Source of the DNA: a virus
Length of the DNA: 46,842 nt
Reading direction: 5' to 3' (one strand)
IMG/VR virus record: IMGVR_UViG_3300017740_000010
Coordinates: 1 to 46,842 of that record
The position numbers and the translations under genes are program-made. Within the stretch, counting starts at the first letter, position 1. Each line of letters begins with the position of its first letter. Below, piece after piece: positions 15,857-25,006 of the stretch. The notes below the pieces were generated by a model. That model made no database searches. It saw nothing but the letters and a program-made list of their open reading frames with translations, and was not told where the DNA came from.

Positions 15857-18800
15857 TTAACTTTCAGTTAACCTTAAATCAAACTGAGATATTACAGTTG
15901 TTAATCCATTACCGTTTTGATCTGTGGCTCTTATTTCTACGTTTATATTTCCTGTTACATACTCTTGGCTGTATTTTCCAACACTTAAACTACATTGATC
16001 CTCACTAACTATTAAGCTTAATGCTAATCCTTCTATTGCAGTTGCTGGTATAAAGTTACTTACTCCAAACATAGTTGAACTTTTAACAAATAATTCCCAA
16101 GAAATACCTTGAAACTTATTTTGGTTGGTTACTTCAGATCCATTTGTTGCTTTAGATCTAGTAGTGTTTGAACCATCAGCATTATTCCAGCTAGTAGGAC
16201 CTGGTGCTACTGGCGCACCAGTACCTAAACCTTGTGTAACGTAGTAAACAGTACCAGGCGCATTAACTCTAGAAGTATTAAATACTGGAGCTGCATTAGT
16301 TACAAGCGTAGATATATTAATACTGTATGGTACAGGTAGTATTGAAAACTGTAGGAAATCAAAAGTAATATTAAAATTAACATTATCTAAACCAGCATCA
16401 CCAGAGCTGTACATTGGATTAGTTGCTGCTGTTTTTAATAAATAGGTATTATCACTTCCTTTTTGAGAAACAGTAAATGGTGCTGTAGCAATTGTAGTTC
16501 CGTTTTGATAAACAGCGGTGCTTACAGCAAGATTTTCTGCATTACCATATGTTATTAAATTGCCATTTTGATCTACTAGTTGAAACTCAGCTATAGTAAT
16601 TGCTGAAGAGTACTGTCTGTCTTCATTAAAACTTACAATACCTAAAGGCGAAGTACCAGTTCCACCTGCTAAAGCTGTTACAAATTGCGTTGGTACAGTT
16701 AAGTTATCTCTTATTAAAGTGTTTAATTCTTTTACAGTACCTGATGTACTTGTTTCATAATATATTTCTATATTACTTATGGTGGGATTTGTTTCATATA
16801 TAGCAGGTAAAGTTTCAGCTTCAGATGAAGGTTTAGCTATTTGTGAATCTGATCCTAGGTTAAAAGTGTTTTGTATTATGGCTGTAGGTGGATCTGTATC
16901 AGCGTTGTATAATCCGTTATAACTACCTCTTCTAAATATGTTTTCAAAGTTTCCAATTGATTGTACTTTCATTGTTTGTAATCCTGGGAATACAGGACCT
17001 GAAGCAGTTGTAGACAAAGGATAATAAGGTCTAGATGTAATAAAAGAACTACTTAACTCAGCTAGTCTAGGTATTAACTCTACATCACTAGTCGAATACT
17101 GTTGCTGTACAGGGGTTGTCTCATTTAAAGCTGGTGGTACTTTATTAGCGTTATCTGTTAATAAAGTAGTAACATTTAAAACACCAGAGCTAGCCTCTGT
17201 ACTAAAAGTAGCTTCTACACTAGATTCATTTGCGGTAGCTGCTGCAGTTAATTCAAACTGAGTAAAATTTAAAATATTATTTATATAGTAAGTTTTACCA
17301 CCTGGCGTAACTACTTTCATACCTTCCAATAAAGGAAACGTTAAATTTTCTATAGTACCTAAAGCATCTACAGTTGCTATTTTATTGCCACTAACAAAAG
17401 TACATGTTAAATCAAATGGCTTAATAACTGGTGATCCATTTAATAAGCTAGGTAAATAAACATTATAATAATCTTGTTCTAGCTGTTTTACTACTACTTT
17501 GTAACTATACCATCCAGTAGTATTACCAGCAGTGATAAAATCTACAGATTGTGAAACAGCTGGGTAAACAGCTGGATCTTCTCCACCTTGCGTAACTATA
17601 TTATATCTATTTACAGAACTAGAAGGATATGGAGCTATACCCCATTGAACTACTACCTCATAGTCAATACCTGAAGCTGTCCACTTCATAATATCACCTG
17701 GTTGTATTGAATCTCTAGCTCCACCGGTTGGTACTTCTATAAATTTATTTGTCGTATCAGATGTACTTATAGTAGTCGTAGCTAAAGGATCTTCGTATAA
17801 ACCTGGATAACCACTAGCATAATTAATTGTCTGAGGTACTTGCTCGGTAAATAAAACTTTTAATGAATCACCTGGCCAGTTAACAATACCAGAATTAACT
17901 ACGTTATTGCTAGCTGGACTAGCTGTTAAAGGTTGTGTTACAGATGGTAAATAACCGTGGAATAGTGTTGACCCAAAAAACGTCTGTGGATCATTTGCAA
18001 ATGTTCCTGTTTGCAAGATAAAGTTAGTGTCAGTAAATCTTGACAATATCACATCAGATGATCTACCATACCTGTCTTGTAATATTAAGCCTACTTGATA
18101 AGTTCTATTTTGTTTTAATGTATGATTAGGATATGATACATTGCTAAATTTTCCAGGTAAATTAGTACTTATATTATTTGACTGATTTTGTGAAGTACTT
18201 CCTGGTGTTAGTTTTCTACCAGCAGAAACGTAAAACGCTAAGCTTTCAGGTGACGTGTGTTTATCAAAGAAATTACCTAATATTACTCTATTTCCTGACG
18301 ATGTTAAAGTTTTAGCGCGAACAGGTACGTTGTCATACACTCTAGTAGTTTCAGAAGATCTAAGAGTTTTAATTGGCTGTTTAGACTGATATACGTATTC
18401 TAAAAAATTAGTTGTATTAGAAGTTACAGAAGTGTCATTTATGTCAATAGTTTCTGCTACTTTAATACTTAACCCCATAGATTCTTTATATAATATATCT
18501 ATTTCTTTTACTTTTAAATTATTAGATAAAGTATTTATAGCATATTCACAAGGTATTTTTAGTTTAACTTCAGTAATTTCATTTTCCATAAAGTCAACTA
18601 TAGTATTTTGACCTGCTTTATATTCTTGAGGAATATAATTATTATCATCTGACCCTGTACTTTTTTGTCTACCAACTTCTTTTAAAAAATATCCTTTTTG
18701 CTTTGGTATAAATACTTCTTGAGTGAAAGGTGCAATAACAGAATATTGTCCGTCATCATATCTAAACCTGTATGAAAACCTTACAAACTTATCTTCTAAA

Positions 18801-20227
18801 AATTTTTGATCTCCTGGAAAATTATAATTATAATATTTATTAGGCCAATGTACACTAACAATATCACCTGCATTTAGTATTTGGTTAGCATTAACACCTG
18901 TTAAAGTTCCATTAACAAAACTACTAAGTTCTGATACAGTAAAACTTTTATTTGCTGCAGCAGGATCACCAACGCTTGTTATTACATAATACTTGTTAGG
19001 GTCTAAACTAGGGTGTGTTATTCTAGCATAACCTACTGCCGCTGTACCAGTATTTTTAGGAAAATGATTATTTATTTGAAATGATTCCCAAGTGCCACCA
19101 CCTACAATTCTTTCTAAGTAATTATAAGGTGATCGCGTACCATATTGGTATAAAGCTTGTGCATAATTATAATTTCCAGAAGCACTGTTAGTATATACAT
19201 ATCCACCTGCACTAGCGGTAACACTATCAAGTCTAAGTTTAACTTGATCTTCTCTTAACCAAGGTGAAGCTACGTCTTTTGAATTTTGATCAACAAAATA
19301 AATAGTATATCCTAAAGTTGCACCATCTGGATCGTTTTGAACCGTCATTTGATTACTTAAATCTCTATCAACAAAAACTGCTACAGCAGTTCCACCTGTA
19401 AAAGGATCTGTAGGAAGGCTAGTTAACTCTTGCACATAGGCTACTTTAAATTCCCATATGTTATTATCGTTTCCTTTTACATATCCTTGTAGTCCAATAT
19501 TATTTGTTAGAGCTGCTAGCATAGTAGAACTCATTACCGCTTTGTCAAATAACAATAAAGGATATATAGAGTCAAAATCTTTATAACCTCCTAGTCTCAA
19601 GTCAGTAGCCCCTGTTAAACATCCAGCTTGAGAATATTCTTCAAAAAGCTGCATTGGTTTATGAGGATAATACTTAGCTAAAGATACGTGATCTTCGTGA
19701 AAGTAATAATTAGGGTCTGACTCAGCGGTTTCAACATTTATAATTCTTGGTTGATTTCTATTGTCTGTCCAAAACAACTGATTTTCTATCATCGCTACAT
19801 CAAGTATAGGACTATTGTAAGAAAAATTTAAAAACCTACCAGATACTATAGTAGATATAGTGTTAGCTGTTAAATCTGCTACAATTATTTTGTGTGAACT
19901 GTTAGGTGAAGCAAATAAAGATATTTGATCTGCTGAGCTATCTTGAAAGTCAGTTGCGAATATATATACTTTATCAGTATCATTATTTATAAACCAACCA
20001 ATAAATTGTAGTAAATATACATTTGGTGCTAACGAAGTATCAGATGTTAATTGATTAAAAAGTAAATTACCTAAAATATTTTCTAATGCTCCTACATCAT
20101 CAGATTCTGATCTAGAAACAGCAACGTTTTGAGCGTCTCTATATTCGTCATTACTTAATAGTCTAGCGTCTAAGTCTTTGTTCATCTTAGACTGAGTAAA
20201 TGTATGATTAAATTTTCTTTGAGTCAT
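15857..20227 (-). CDS. Tail muzzle / P22-like stabilisation protein
   Basis: A 1456-residue, Thr/Ser/Asn/Tyr-rich beta protein. The N-terminal signature FNHTFTQSKMNKDLDARLLS followed by NDEYRDAQNVAVSRSESDDV is characteristic of the large tail-nozzle proteins (T7 gp12 / P22 gp10 / crAss muzzle type) of podoviruses, where it forms the distal tail tube under the ring proteins. The early region (residues 50-200, with motifs such as NQLFWTDNRNQPRIIN) reads like a propeller-type domain; the rest is repetitive immunoglobulin-like beta structure. It lies directly after the ring proteins, as expected. The C-terminal portion usually fused to this protein appears to be the separate gene at 13890-15818. 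Confidence 0.85.
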   Translation of the reverse strand: MTQRKFNHTFTQSKMNKDLDARLLSNDEYRDAQNVAVSRSESDDVGALENILGNLLFNQLTSDTSLAPNVYLLQFIGWFINNDTDKVYIFATDFQDSSADQISLFASPNSSHKIIVADLTANTISTIVSGRFLNFSYNSPILDVAMIENQLFWTDNRNQPRIINVETAESDPNYYFHEDHVSLAKYYPHKPMQLFEEYSQAGCLTGATDLRLGGYKDFDSIYPLLLFDKAVMSSTMLAALTNNIGLQGYVKGNDNNIWEFKVAYVQELTSLPTDPFTGGTAVAVFVDRDLSNQMTVQNDPDGATLGYTIYFVDQNSKDVASPWLREDQVKLRLDSVTASAGGYVYTNSASGNYNYAQALYQYGTRSPYNYLERIVGGGTWESFQINNHFPKNTGTAAVGYARITHPSLDPNKYYVITSVGDPAAANKSFTVSELSSFVNGTLTGVNANQILNAGDIVSVHWPNKYYNYNFPGDQKFLEDKFVRFSYRFRYDDGQYSVIAPFTQEVFIPKQKGYFLKEVGRQKSTGSDDNNYIPQEYKAGQNTIVDFMENEITEVKLKIPCEYAINTLSNNLKVKEIDILYKESMGLSIKVAETIDINDTSVTSNTTNFLEYVYQSKQPIKTLRSSETTRVYDNVPVRAKTLTSSGNRVILGNFFDKHTSPESLAFYVSAGRKLTPGSTSQNQSNNISTNLPGKFSNVSYPNHTLKQNRTYQVGLILQDRYGRSSDVILSRFTDTNFILQTGTFANDPQTFFGSTLFHGYLPSVTQPLTASPASNNVVNSGIVNWPGDSLKVLFTEQVPQTINYASGYPGLYEDPLATTTISTSDTTNKFIEVPTGGARDSIQPGDIMKWTASGIDYEVVVQWGIAPYPSSSVNRYNIVTQGGEDPAVYPAVSQSVDFITAGNTTGWYSYKVVVKQLEQDYYNVYLPSLLNGSPVIKPFDLTCTFVSGNKIATVDALGTIENLTFPLLEGMKVVTPGGKTYYINNILNFTQFELTAAATANESSVEATFSTEASSGVLNVTTLLTDNANKVPPALNETTPVQQQYSTSDVELIPRLAELSSSFITSRPYYPLSTTASGPVFPGLQTMKVQSIGNFENIFRRGSYNGLYNADTDPPTAIIQNTFNLGSDSQIAKPSSEAETLPAIYETNPTISNIEIYYETSTSGTVKELNTLIRDNLTVPTQFVTALAGGTGTSPLGIVSFNEDRQYSSAITIAEFQLVDQNGNLITYGNAENLAVSTAVYQNGTTIATAPFTVSQKGSDNTYLLKTAATNPMYSSGDAGLDNVNFNITFDFLQFSILPVPYSINISTLVTNAAPVFNTSRVNAPGTVYYVTQGLGTGAPVAPGPTSWNNADGSNTTRSKATNGSEVTNQNKFQGISWELFVKSSTMFGVSNFIPATAIEGLALSLIVSEDQCSLSVGKYSQEYVTGNINVEIRATDQNGNGLTTVISQFDLRLTES

Positions 20228-20232
20228 TTAAT

Positions 20233-21468
20233 TTAATGTTTAATCCATTTAGATTGACCTCTGAACACCTGAACTATTTCATCTAACTTTAACTCAGATA
20301 ATCTTAATTTAGCGTTTCTTGTTTTAACATATGAATCTCTTTTTAAAAAAGCCTTGGTGCCACCATCTACATCATTTCTAGTCATAGCAACTCTGTACAA
20401 TATCTGAGCATAGAAAGCTTCTTCAGCTAGTTTAGGTACAATACTATTAAAATCAATACTTAAACCATCAGATATGTAGCTTAATTGTATTACTTGGTTA
20501 ACTAAACCAGCGCTAAAAGTAAACATACCGGTTCTTTGATTTATACTAAACCAACCATTTCTTTGTGTAGTTTCAGGATTTAATCCGTATCTACCACCAT
20601 AAGCTTGTTTCCACCATTGATAATTATAAACACCGCTATCATCATAAGGGTCGTAATCACCTACAATTTCTCTATCATTTGCATCTTTCCATCGGTCTTC
20701 TATAACAGACTGAGATGCGTCTAAGTTGTTTCCGTAAGAACTCTGTGTAGGCACGCCAGTAGCACCATCAATTATAGGTAATTCTGTTGGATTACCACTT
20801 AATCCCCACAGTGGATATATAGTATGCATTATACCTAACTGATCAGCCCAAGCTACGTTAGTGTAGTTAACATAGTCTCTAGGTATCGGTACGGTTAAAT
20901 TAGTTGGTACAGTTAACTCTTGTGATTTGTAAGCTTTTAAAACATCATAAGATAATTCTTGCATAGCTCTTCTAGTGTGAAACAGTATTTGACTTCTACT
21001 TATCTTAGTTAGTATTTGACCATCACCTGTATAAGCTAGTTGAAAATTACTTATAATATCATTTAGTGTTAAGTAGCTGTAACTACCGTAGTTATCACCT
21101 GTGGCTATATCAGTTAATTGTATAAAAATAAAATTGCCGTTAGCAGGAGCTGAGCCCTGTATATTTTTTAATATAATAGTATTGTTGGTAGTGTCAGTTA
21201 CTGCTACATTTTGAACAGGTACTTGATTACTGTCAGCAGGTATAGTTGTAGCTGTAGCTAATATATGAACTTTAAAATTACCTGTATCTCTAACTTGCGT
21301 ACCTGAATTAACATCGTCATAGTTGCTAATTAGTGTAGTGTTAAAGTCTGGAAAATCCCAAACCAACTGCACGCCACCTGATTTGTTTTCTATAGGACCA
21401 TATTGTCCTGCGTAATACTGCTGATCATTTTCAGTTAGTGGAATTGTTGCTGCTGTTTTATTTGGCAT
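20233..21468 (-). CDS. Tail ring/adaptor structural protein (crAss-type, 411 aa)
   Basis: A 411-residue structural protein between the 248-aa ring protein and the muzzle. The N-terminal half is beta-rich with many Thr/Asn. The C-terminal half is helical (VPKLAEEAFYAQILYRVAMT, then LRLSELKLDEIVQ) and ends in FRGQSKWIKH, an ending I associate with a conserved crAss-like tail protein. The helical C-terminal part resembles head-tail connector ring subunits of the T7 gp11 / P22 gp4 kind. No enzymatic motif. Probably one of the rings joining portal to muzzle. Confidence 0.75.
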   Translation of the reverse strand: MPNKTAATIPLTENDQQYYAGQYGPIENKSGGVQLVWDFPDFNTTLISNYDDVNSGTQVRDTGNFKVHILATATTIPADSNQVPVQNVAVTDTTNNTIILKNIQGSAPANGNFIFIQLTDIATGDNYGSYSYLTLNDIISNFQLAYTGDGQILTKISRSQILFHTRRAMQELSYDVLKAYKSQELTVPTNLTVPIPRDYVNYTNVAWADQLGIMHTIYPLWGLSGNPTELPIIDGATGVPTQSSYGNNLDASQSVIEDRWKDANDREIVGDYDPYDDSGVYNYQWWKQAYGGRYGLNPETTQRNGWFSINQRTGMFTFSAGLVNQVIQLSYISDGLSIDFNSIVPKLAEEAFYAQILYRVAMTRNDVDGGTKAFLKRDSYVKTRNAKLRLSELKLDEIVQVFRGQSKWIKH

Positions 21469-21474
21469 AATTTA

Positions 21475-22221
21475 TTAACTTTGTTCTAGTGAGTCTTGTG
21501 CAACTGCAGCTTGAGCAGCTTGTTGTACTATTTCCTGATCTCTTACTATGACACCAGCGTACATTAATATTTTTAATATAAGTTCAGTTTGATCTACATC
21601 TGATATTTCAAAATCAGTAGAACTACCAGAAGCATATACATAACCACCTACACTATTTACAGTAAAAGCCCATACTGGATCAGCTGGTTTCTTAACATAC
21701 TCTATAATATAACTTTGAGCACCTGTACCATTAGTTGCATTAGCAGCAGCAGTAGCTACGCCTGGTAATATATTTAAAGTATTTCCTTCCAAATAACATA
21801 TTGGATGACTTCTTGTGGGTGATGTTAACTGAGAACGTCTAGCTTGTAAAAACTCATGACGTGATAATTTTTCAACTTCAACTGGAAGTTTAGCACTGTC
21901 TGTATATTCTAACATACCAAATCTATTATTATCAGCAGGTAATGTTGTTTGACCGAATATACCAGATAAAGCTACAGTTGCAGTGGCTTGCGTTTCAAAT
22001 GTAGCTATTTTTTCTTCTAGCAATTTAACTCTGTTAGCGTATTCTGTATCGTTACTAGGCTGTCTTAACATTTGATTTAAGTTTTCAAAGTAACTTTCAA
22101 ATATTTCTAATTGTACTTGCCTACCTAAATTATTAAATTCATAAGGTGTTAAGAAGCCTCTTTGTTCTTTATTAAGAATAGTAAGAACAGTAGTATATAC
22201 AGTGTTTACGTTTATTGCCAT
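21475..22221 (-). CDS. Tail ring / tubular protein A-like adaptor (248 aa)
   Basis: A 248-residue protein with a helical N-terminus (MAINVNTVYTTVLTILNKEQ, then RGFLTPYEFNNLGRQVQLEI) and a coiled segment to about residue 80. A beta domain and a C-terminal helix rich in Gln/Ala follow. This layout, four-helix core plus beta insertion, is that of connector or gatekeeper ring proteins (T7 gp11, crAss ring proteins). It is the first gene after the terminator at 22233-22257 and is followed 6 nt later by the 411-aa structural gene. Function inferred from architecture and neighbours. Confidence 0.7.
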   Translation of the reverse strand: MAINVNTVYTTVLTILNKEQRGFLTPYEFNNLGRQVQLEIFESYFENLNQMLRQPSNDTEYANRVKLLEEKIATFETQATATVALSGIFGQTTLPADNNRFGMLEYTDSAKLPVEVEKLSRHEFLQARRSQLTSPTRSHPICYLEGNTLNILPGVATAAANATNGTGAQSYIIEYVKKPADPVWAFTVNSVGGYVYASGSSTDFEISDVDQTELILKILMYAGVIVRDQEIVQQAAQAAVAQDSLEQS

Positions 22222-22232
22222 TTTAATATTTT

Positions 22233-22257
22233 AAAAAGGGCGGCGTAAACCACCCTT
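22233..22257 (-). terminator. Rho-independent terminator after the 263-aa gene
   Basis: On the - strand AAGGG-T-GG (22257-22250) pairs with CC-G-CCCTT (22243-22236) around a TTTACG loop, with one internal mismatch. TTTTTAAAA follows. It lies between the stop of the 263-aa gene (22273) and the start of the ring-protein gene (22221). Stem strength is moderate, so it may attenuate rather than fully stop transcription into the tail genes. Confidence 0.7.
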
Positions 22258-22272
22258 AATTATAATCACTTG

Positions 22273-23064
22273 TTATTTGAATTTTTTATCTATTGATTTG
22301 TAAACTTCCATACCTTCGTCAGTCTTAAACCAAGCGGCCATAGCTGAATATGGGTTTTCATCAAATGGAATATTCATTAATTTTCTACCATTGCTTTTCC
22401 AAGTAAAGCTTCTTTGATCTTGTGAAAGATCTATTATTCTTTCTTCTACAGCTCTAATGGCAAAATTTCTAAGAATTACATTTTCATCATTTGCTAAGTT
22501 GATAAGTAACTCTGGGTTTCTTTTTGCAAATAATAATAAATCTCTTCTAAGTTCTTTAGATGATAAAGAACTAACAGATGATCCAACTTCTACTCTTAAT
22601 ATAGCTTCAGCTTGTTCAATATCCATTTCATAAGCCATATTCAGAGCTTGTATTTCATATTGTAAATCTTCAAACTGATCTTCTGCTTCTATTATTGGAT
22701 CAAATTCTTGAAATATAACACCTTTATGAGGGTGTTTATCTAAAAATTCTTGTAAATTTCTTTTTTCTTTAGGAACAAATAAATGCCCAGTATTAAACAT
22801 TATATGCTTTAACGTGGCTGCTCCTTTTTGTTCATCAACAAATATACTTTTCATATTAGTAGCATATCTCATTTCTCTTTCATATCCTTGCTCTGGATCA
22901 AACCATACTAAAGGGTATCTTTTAGAATGTCTACTTGGTATAGTATATGTTAACGGTGTTTTATTACCTACTAAGTAATAATTTCTATCTTTGTATTCCC
23001 AGTTATCTACTGGTTTAGCTTCAGCTTTTTTTACTGGAGCCTTTTTTGTTTTTGTTTCTTCCAT
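22273..23064 (-). CDS. Unknown 263-aa structural-region protein
   Basis: A 263-residue protein with a Lys/Ala-rich disordered start (MEETKTKKAPVKKAEAKPVD) and a beta-rich part with YTIPSRHSKRYPLVWFDPEQ. The helical second half contains EAEDQFEDLQYEIQALNMAY and a helix-repeat-like segment around residues 165-215 (LLINLANDENVILRNFAIRA). No family is recognised. It is isolated by terminators on both sides, so it is its own transcription unit. It begins with the same 17-nt A/T leader as the scaffold-like gene at 26182. The location between capsid and tail genes suggests a virion or head-completion role, unproven. Confidence 0.65.
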   Translation of the reverse strand: MEETKTKKAPVKKAEAKPVDNWEYKDRNYYLVGNKTPLTYTIPSRHSKRYPLVWFDPEQGYEREMRYATNMKSIFVDEQKGAATLKHIMFNTGHLFVPKEKRNLQEFLDKHPHKGVIFQEFDPIIEAEDQFEDLQYEIQALNMAYEMDIEQAEAILRVEVGSSVSSLSSKELRRDLLLFAKRNPELLINLANDENVILRNFAIRAVEERIIDLSQDQRSFTWKSNGRKLMNIPFDENPYSAMAAWFKTDEGMEVYKSIDKKFK

Positions 23065-23081
23065 AATATAATATAATATAA
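23062..23081 (-). promoter_or_regulatory. TTATATTATATTATATT-ATG leader (copy 1)
   Basis: Read on the - strand, the 263-aa gene start is preceded by an A/T-only tandem ATT-ATATT leader of 17 nt directly abutting ATG. The same 20 bases, including the start codon, occur at 26180-26199. There is no Shine-Dalgarno sequence. It may be a Bacteroidota-type translation initiation region or part of a promoter. Confidence 0.5.
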
Positions 23082-23086
23082 TAATT

Positions 23087-23113
23087 AAAAAAGACCCCGC
23101 CGAAGCGGGATCT
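23087..23113 (-). terminator. Strong terminator with UUCG tetraloop after the capsid genes
   Basis: On the - strand AGATCCCGC (23113-23105) and GCGGGGTCT (23100-23092) form a 9-bp stem with one G-T pair, closed by a TTCG tetraloop and followed by TTTTTT. It lies 16 nt after the stop of the 117-aa capsid-accessory gene. It ends the packaging-capsid transcript upstream of the 263-aa gene. Confidence 0.92.
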
Positions 23114-23128
23114 TAAATATAACCTTAA

Positions 23129-23482
23129 TTATGATAAAGCTGATGAAAGCTTTAACGTAATAACCGGTGTAATTGTTCCTACTAGTACTCCAGTAGAAGT
23201 TACTTTTTGTTCAACAATTGGTCCAACTAAAGCTGGTCCACTTGTTCCCATTGCAAGACCAAATGCACTTGCAAATTCCTCTAAGTATTCTGCCTCAGTC
23301 TTAGTGAAAGAGTTAGAACCACCTTTAGTATAGACAACATTAGCTTTAGCTAATTTACTTGATCCCATATCTAAAGCATAGAGAACATCAATTGTAAGTG
23401 TGTTACTTGATATTACTGCTGTAAGTTGTAGTATGCCTTCGGCTTGTACAACTTTATTTGTAGTTAATTTTACTAAACCCAT
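23129..23482 (-). CDS. Small capsid accessory / head-decoration candidate (117 aa)
   Basis: A 117-residue protein directly downstream of the major capsid gene and last before the strong terminator. It is rich in Val, Thr and Leu with alternating polarity, implying a compact beta barrel: an N-terminal strand MGLVKLTTNKVVQAEGILQL, a short helix EAEYLEEFASAFGLA at residues 63-77, and closing strands VGTITPVITLKLSS. Small proteins in this slot are often capsid-cementing or head-fibre proteins. No sequence family is recognised, so the function is inferred from position and co-transcription with the capsid. Confidence 0.6.
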   Translation of the reverse strand: MGLVKLTTNKVVQAEGILQLTAVISSNTLTIDVLYALDMGSSKLAKANVVYTKGGSNSFTKTEAEYLEEFASAFGLAMGTSGPALVGPIVEQKVTSTGVLVGTITPVITLKLSSALS

Positions 23483-23512
23483 AATTTCTATATTTTAAAT
23501 GTTAATAAATAA

Positions 23513-24991
23513 TTAAGCTCCTTTGAATAACACGAAGTTATTAGCGGCTTGTGTAATTAAACATCTTTCAGATAAGAAATTAACTCTCATTGTATCTAAA
23601 TCAGTAGTGTAAGCACCACCAACAGATCCAGTGATCCATGCTTTGAATCTTCGATCTTCAGTTTCAGAAGCTCTATATCTTACGTGTAAGAAAGGACGTC
23701 TGATATTTGATCCTAACATTTGGTCATATACTGTAGATGTACCAGCAGGTATCATAACACCATCAATAGCGTTAGACATACCTCTTGTAGTAGCATCATT
23801 TAAGTATTTCCAGTCAGTTTTATAGAAGTCATAAGAACCTCTTCTAAAACCAGAGAAACCAAAGTTAAGAGCCATTTCAGCTTCGTTATCAAATAAACCG
23901 TAAGAAGCAGCGTTGTTTGAAGCGTAACCACCATTTGTAGCAGCTAACATATCATCAAAATCAAGAGCAGTTTGTCTTGATAAAAATAACATGTTTTCTT
24001 CAATAGCACCTTGCTTATCTAGTTGCTTTAAGATCTCATCGAAATCTCCTAATGCACCTGAACCAGGAGCAGCAGCACCAGCAAAACCAGAGTATACATT
24101 ACCTCTTGCTTCGATAGCAGCAAATAAACCTTCAGAACCTTTGATGTTTTGAGCAGCACCACCTGGTCCAAAATTAGCACCAAAAGCTACTGTGTTAGCT
24201 TGAAGTTCACCTTCAACCATAGCCATTTCTAAGTAATCTTCAAATCTTAATCTTGTTTCAGACTCAGACTTTAGATACCATAAATAACCAGATGTTCCGT
24301 CTTCAGTAGCAACTTCGATCCAACCTATTTGAGCGGTATCAGATCCACTTAATTCATAGTTATCTTTTAAGATAATTGGTGAATTAAAGTATCTTGTGAA
24401 ACCTGGCTCAATAGCTCCAGCCATTCCGTTACTTCCTTTTGGAAATTCAGATCCATATACGAATACACTACAAGTACCTCCAGTAATAGCGGCAGGTGCA
24501 CCAGCAGCATTTGTTTCGTATAAAATACAATCAATTGTATAACCGTTAGTAGTTACACCAGAAGTTCTATCAGTTACTAAAGCTTTAGCAGAAGATAAAC
24601 CTGTAGCGTTATCAGTAATTAAGATAGTGTTACCATCTCTAATTGCTGAAGTAGCTGGGTTATCTGCACCAGGCGTAATAGTAATTGTAATACTTGAACC
24701 AGCGTTAGCTGCTACAGCACAATTATCATATGCAATGTGTAATCTATTTTGTTCAGACCAAATTACTTGATCCGATGTCATTGGCATTTCAGCGCCAACC
24801 ATTCGTAGGAAACCAGCTAATGTTCTGTTTCCATATCTTTCTACCTCTTGCTCATATAGCTCAGGTAGATATTGTTGTGCCCATGTATCAAAGTTTGCGT
24901 CAGCAAAATCAATATAGTTATCTTGTACGGTAACTTGATTTGGCATTGGCGTAATTGATGCAGGGAACGAACCTCCTGTTGTAAAACTCAT
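23513..24991 (-). CDS. Major capsid protein (HK97-fold, crAss-like type)
   Basis: A 492-residue protein following the scaffold-like gene by 15 nt. It shows an N-terminal arm (about residues 1-60), then a Thr/Gly-rich beta insertion at residues 90-185, then HK97-like features: a spine helix with YLEMAMVEGELQANTVAFGA and the FDEILKQLDKQGAIEENMLF segment of the A domain. The C-terminus MRVNFLSERCLITQAANNFV matches my recollection of crAss-like capsid proteins, which also have about 490-500 residues. It forms the icosahedral head. The A/T-rich leader lacks a Shine-Dalgarno. Identification rests on context and these patterns. Confidence 0.88.
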   Translation of the reverse strand: MSFTTGGSFPASITPMPNQVTVQDNYIDFADANFDTWAQQYLPELYEQEVERYGNRTLAGFLRMVGAEMPMTSDQVIWSEQNRLHIAYDNCAVAANAGSSITITITPGADNPATSAIRDGNTILITDNATGLSSAKALVTDRTSGVTTNGYTIDCILYETNAAGAPAAITGGTCSVFVYGSEFPKGSNGMAGAIEPGFTRYFNSPIILKDNYELSGSDTAQIGWIEVATEDGTSGYLWYLKSESETRLRFEDYLEMAMVEGELQANTVAFGANFGPGGAAQNIKGSEGLFAAIEARGNVYSGFAGAAAPGSGALGDFDEILKQLDKQGAIEENMLFLSRQTALDFDDMLAATNGGYASNNAASYGLFDNEAEMALNFGFSGFRRGSYDFYKTDWKYLNDATTRGMSNAIDGVMIPAGTSTVYDQMLGSNIRRPFLHVRYRASETEDRRFKAWITGSVGGAYTTDLDTMRVNFLSERCLITQAANNFVLFKGA

Positions 24992-25006
24992 GTTTTATTT
25001 TTTTTA

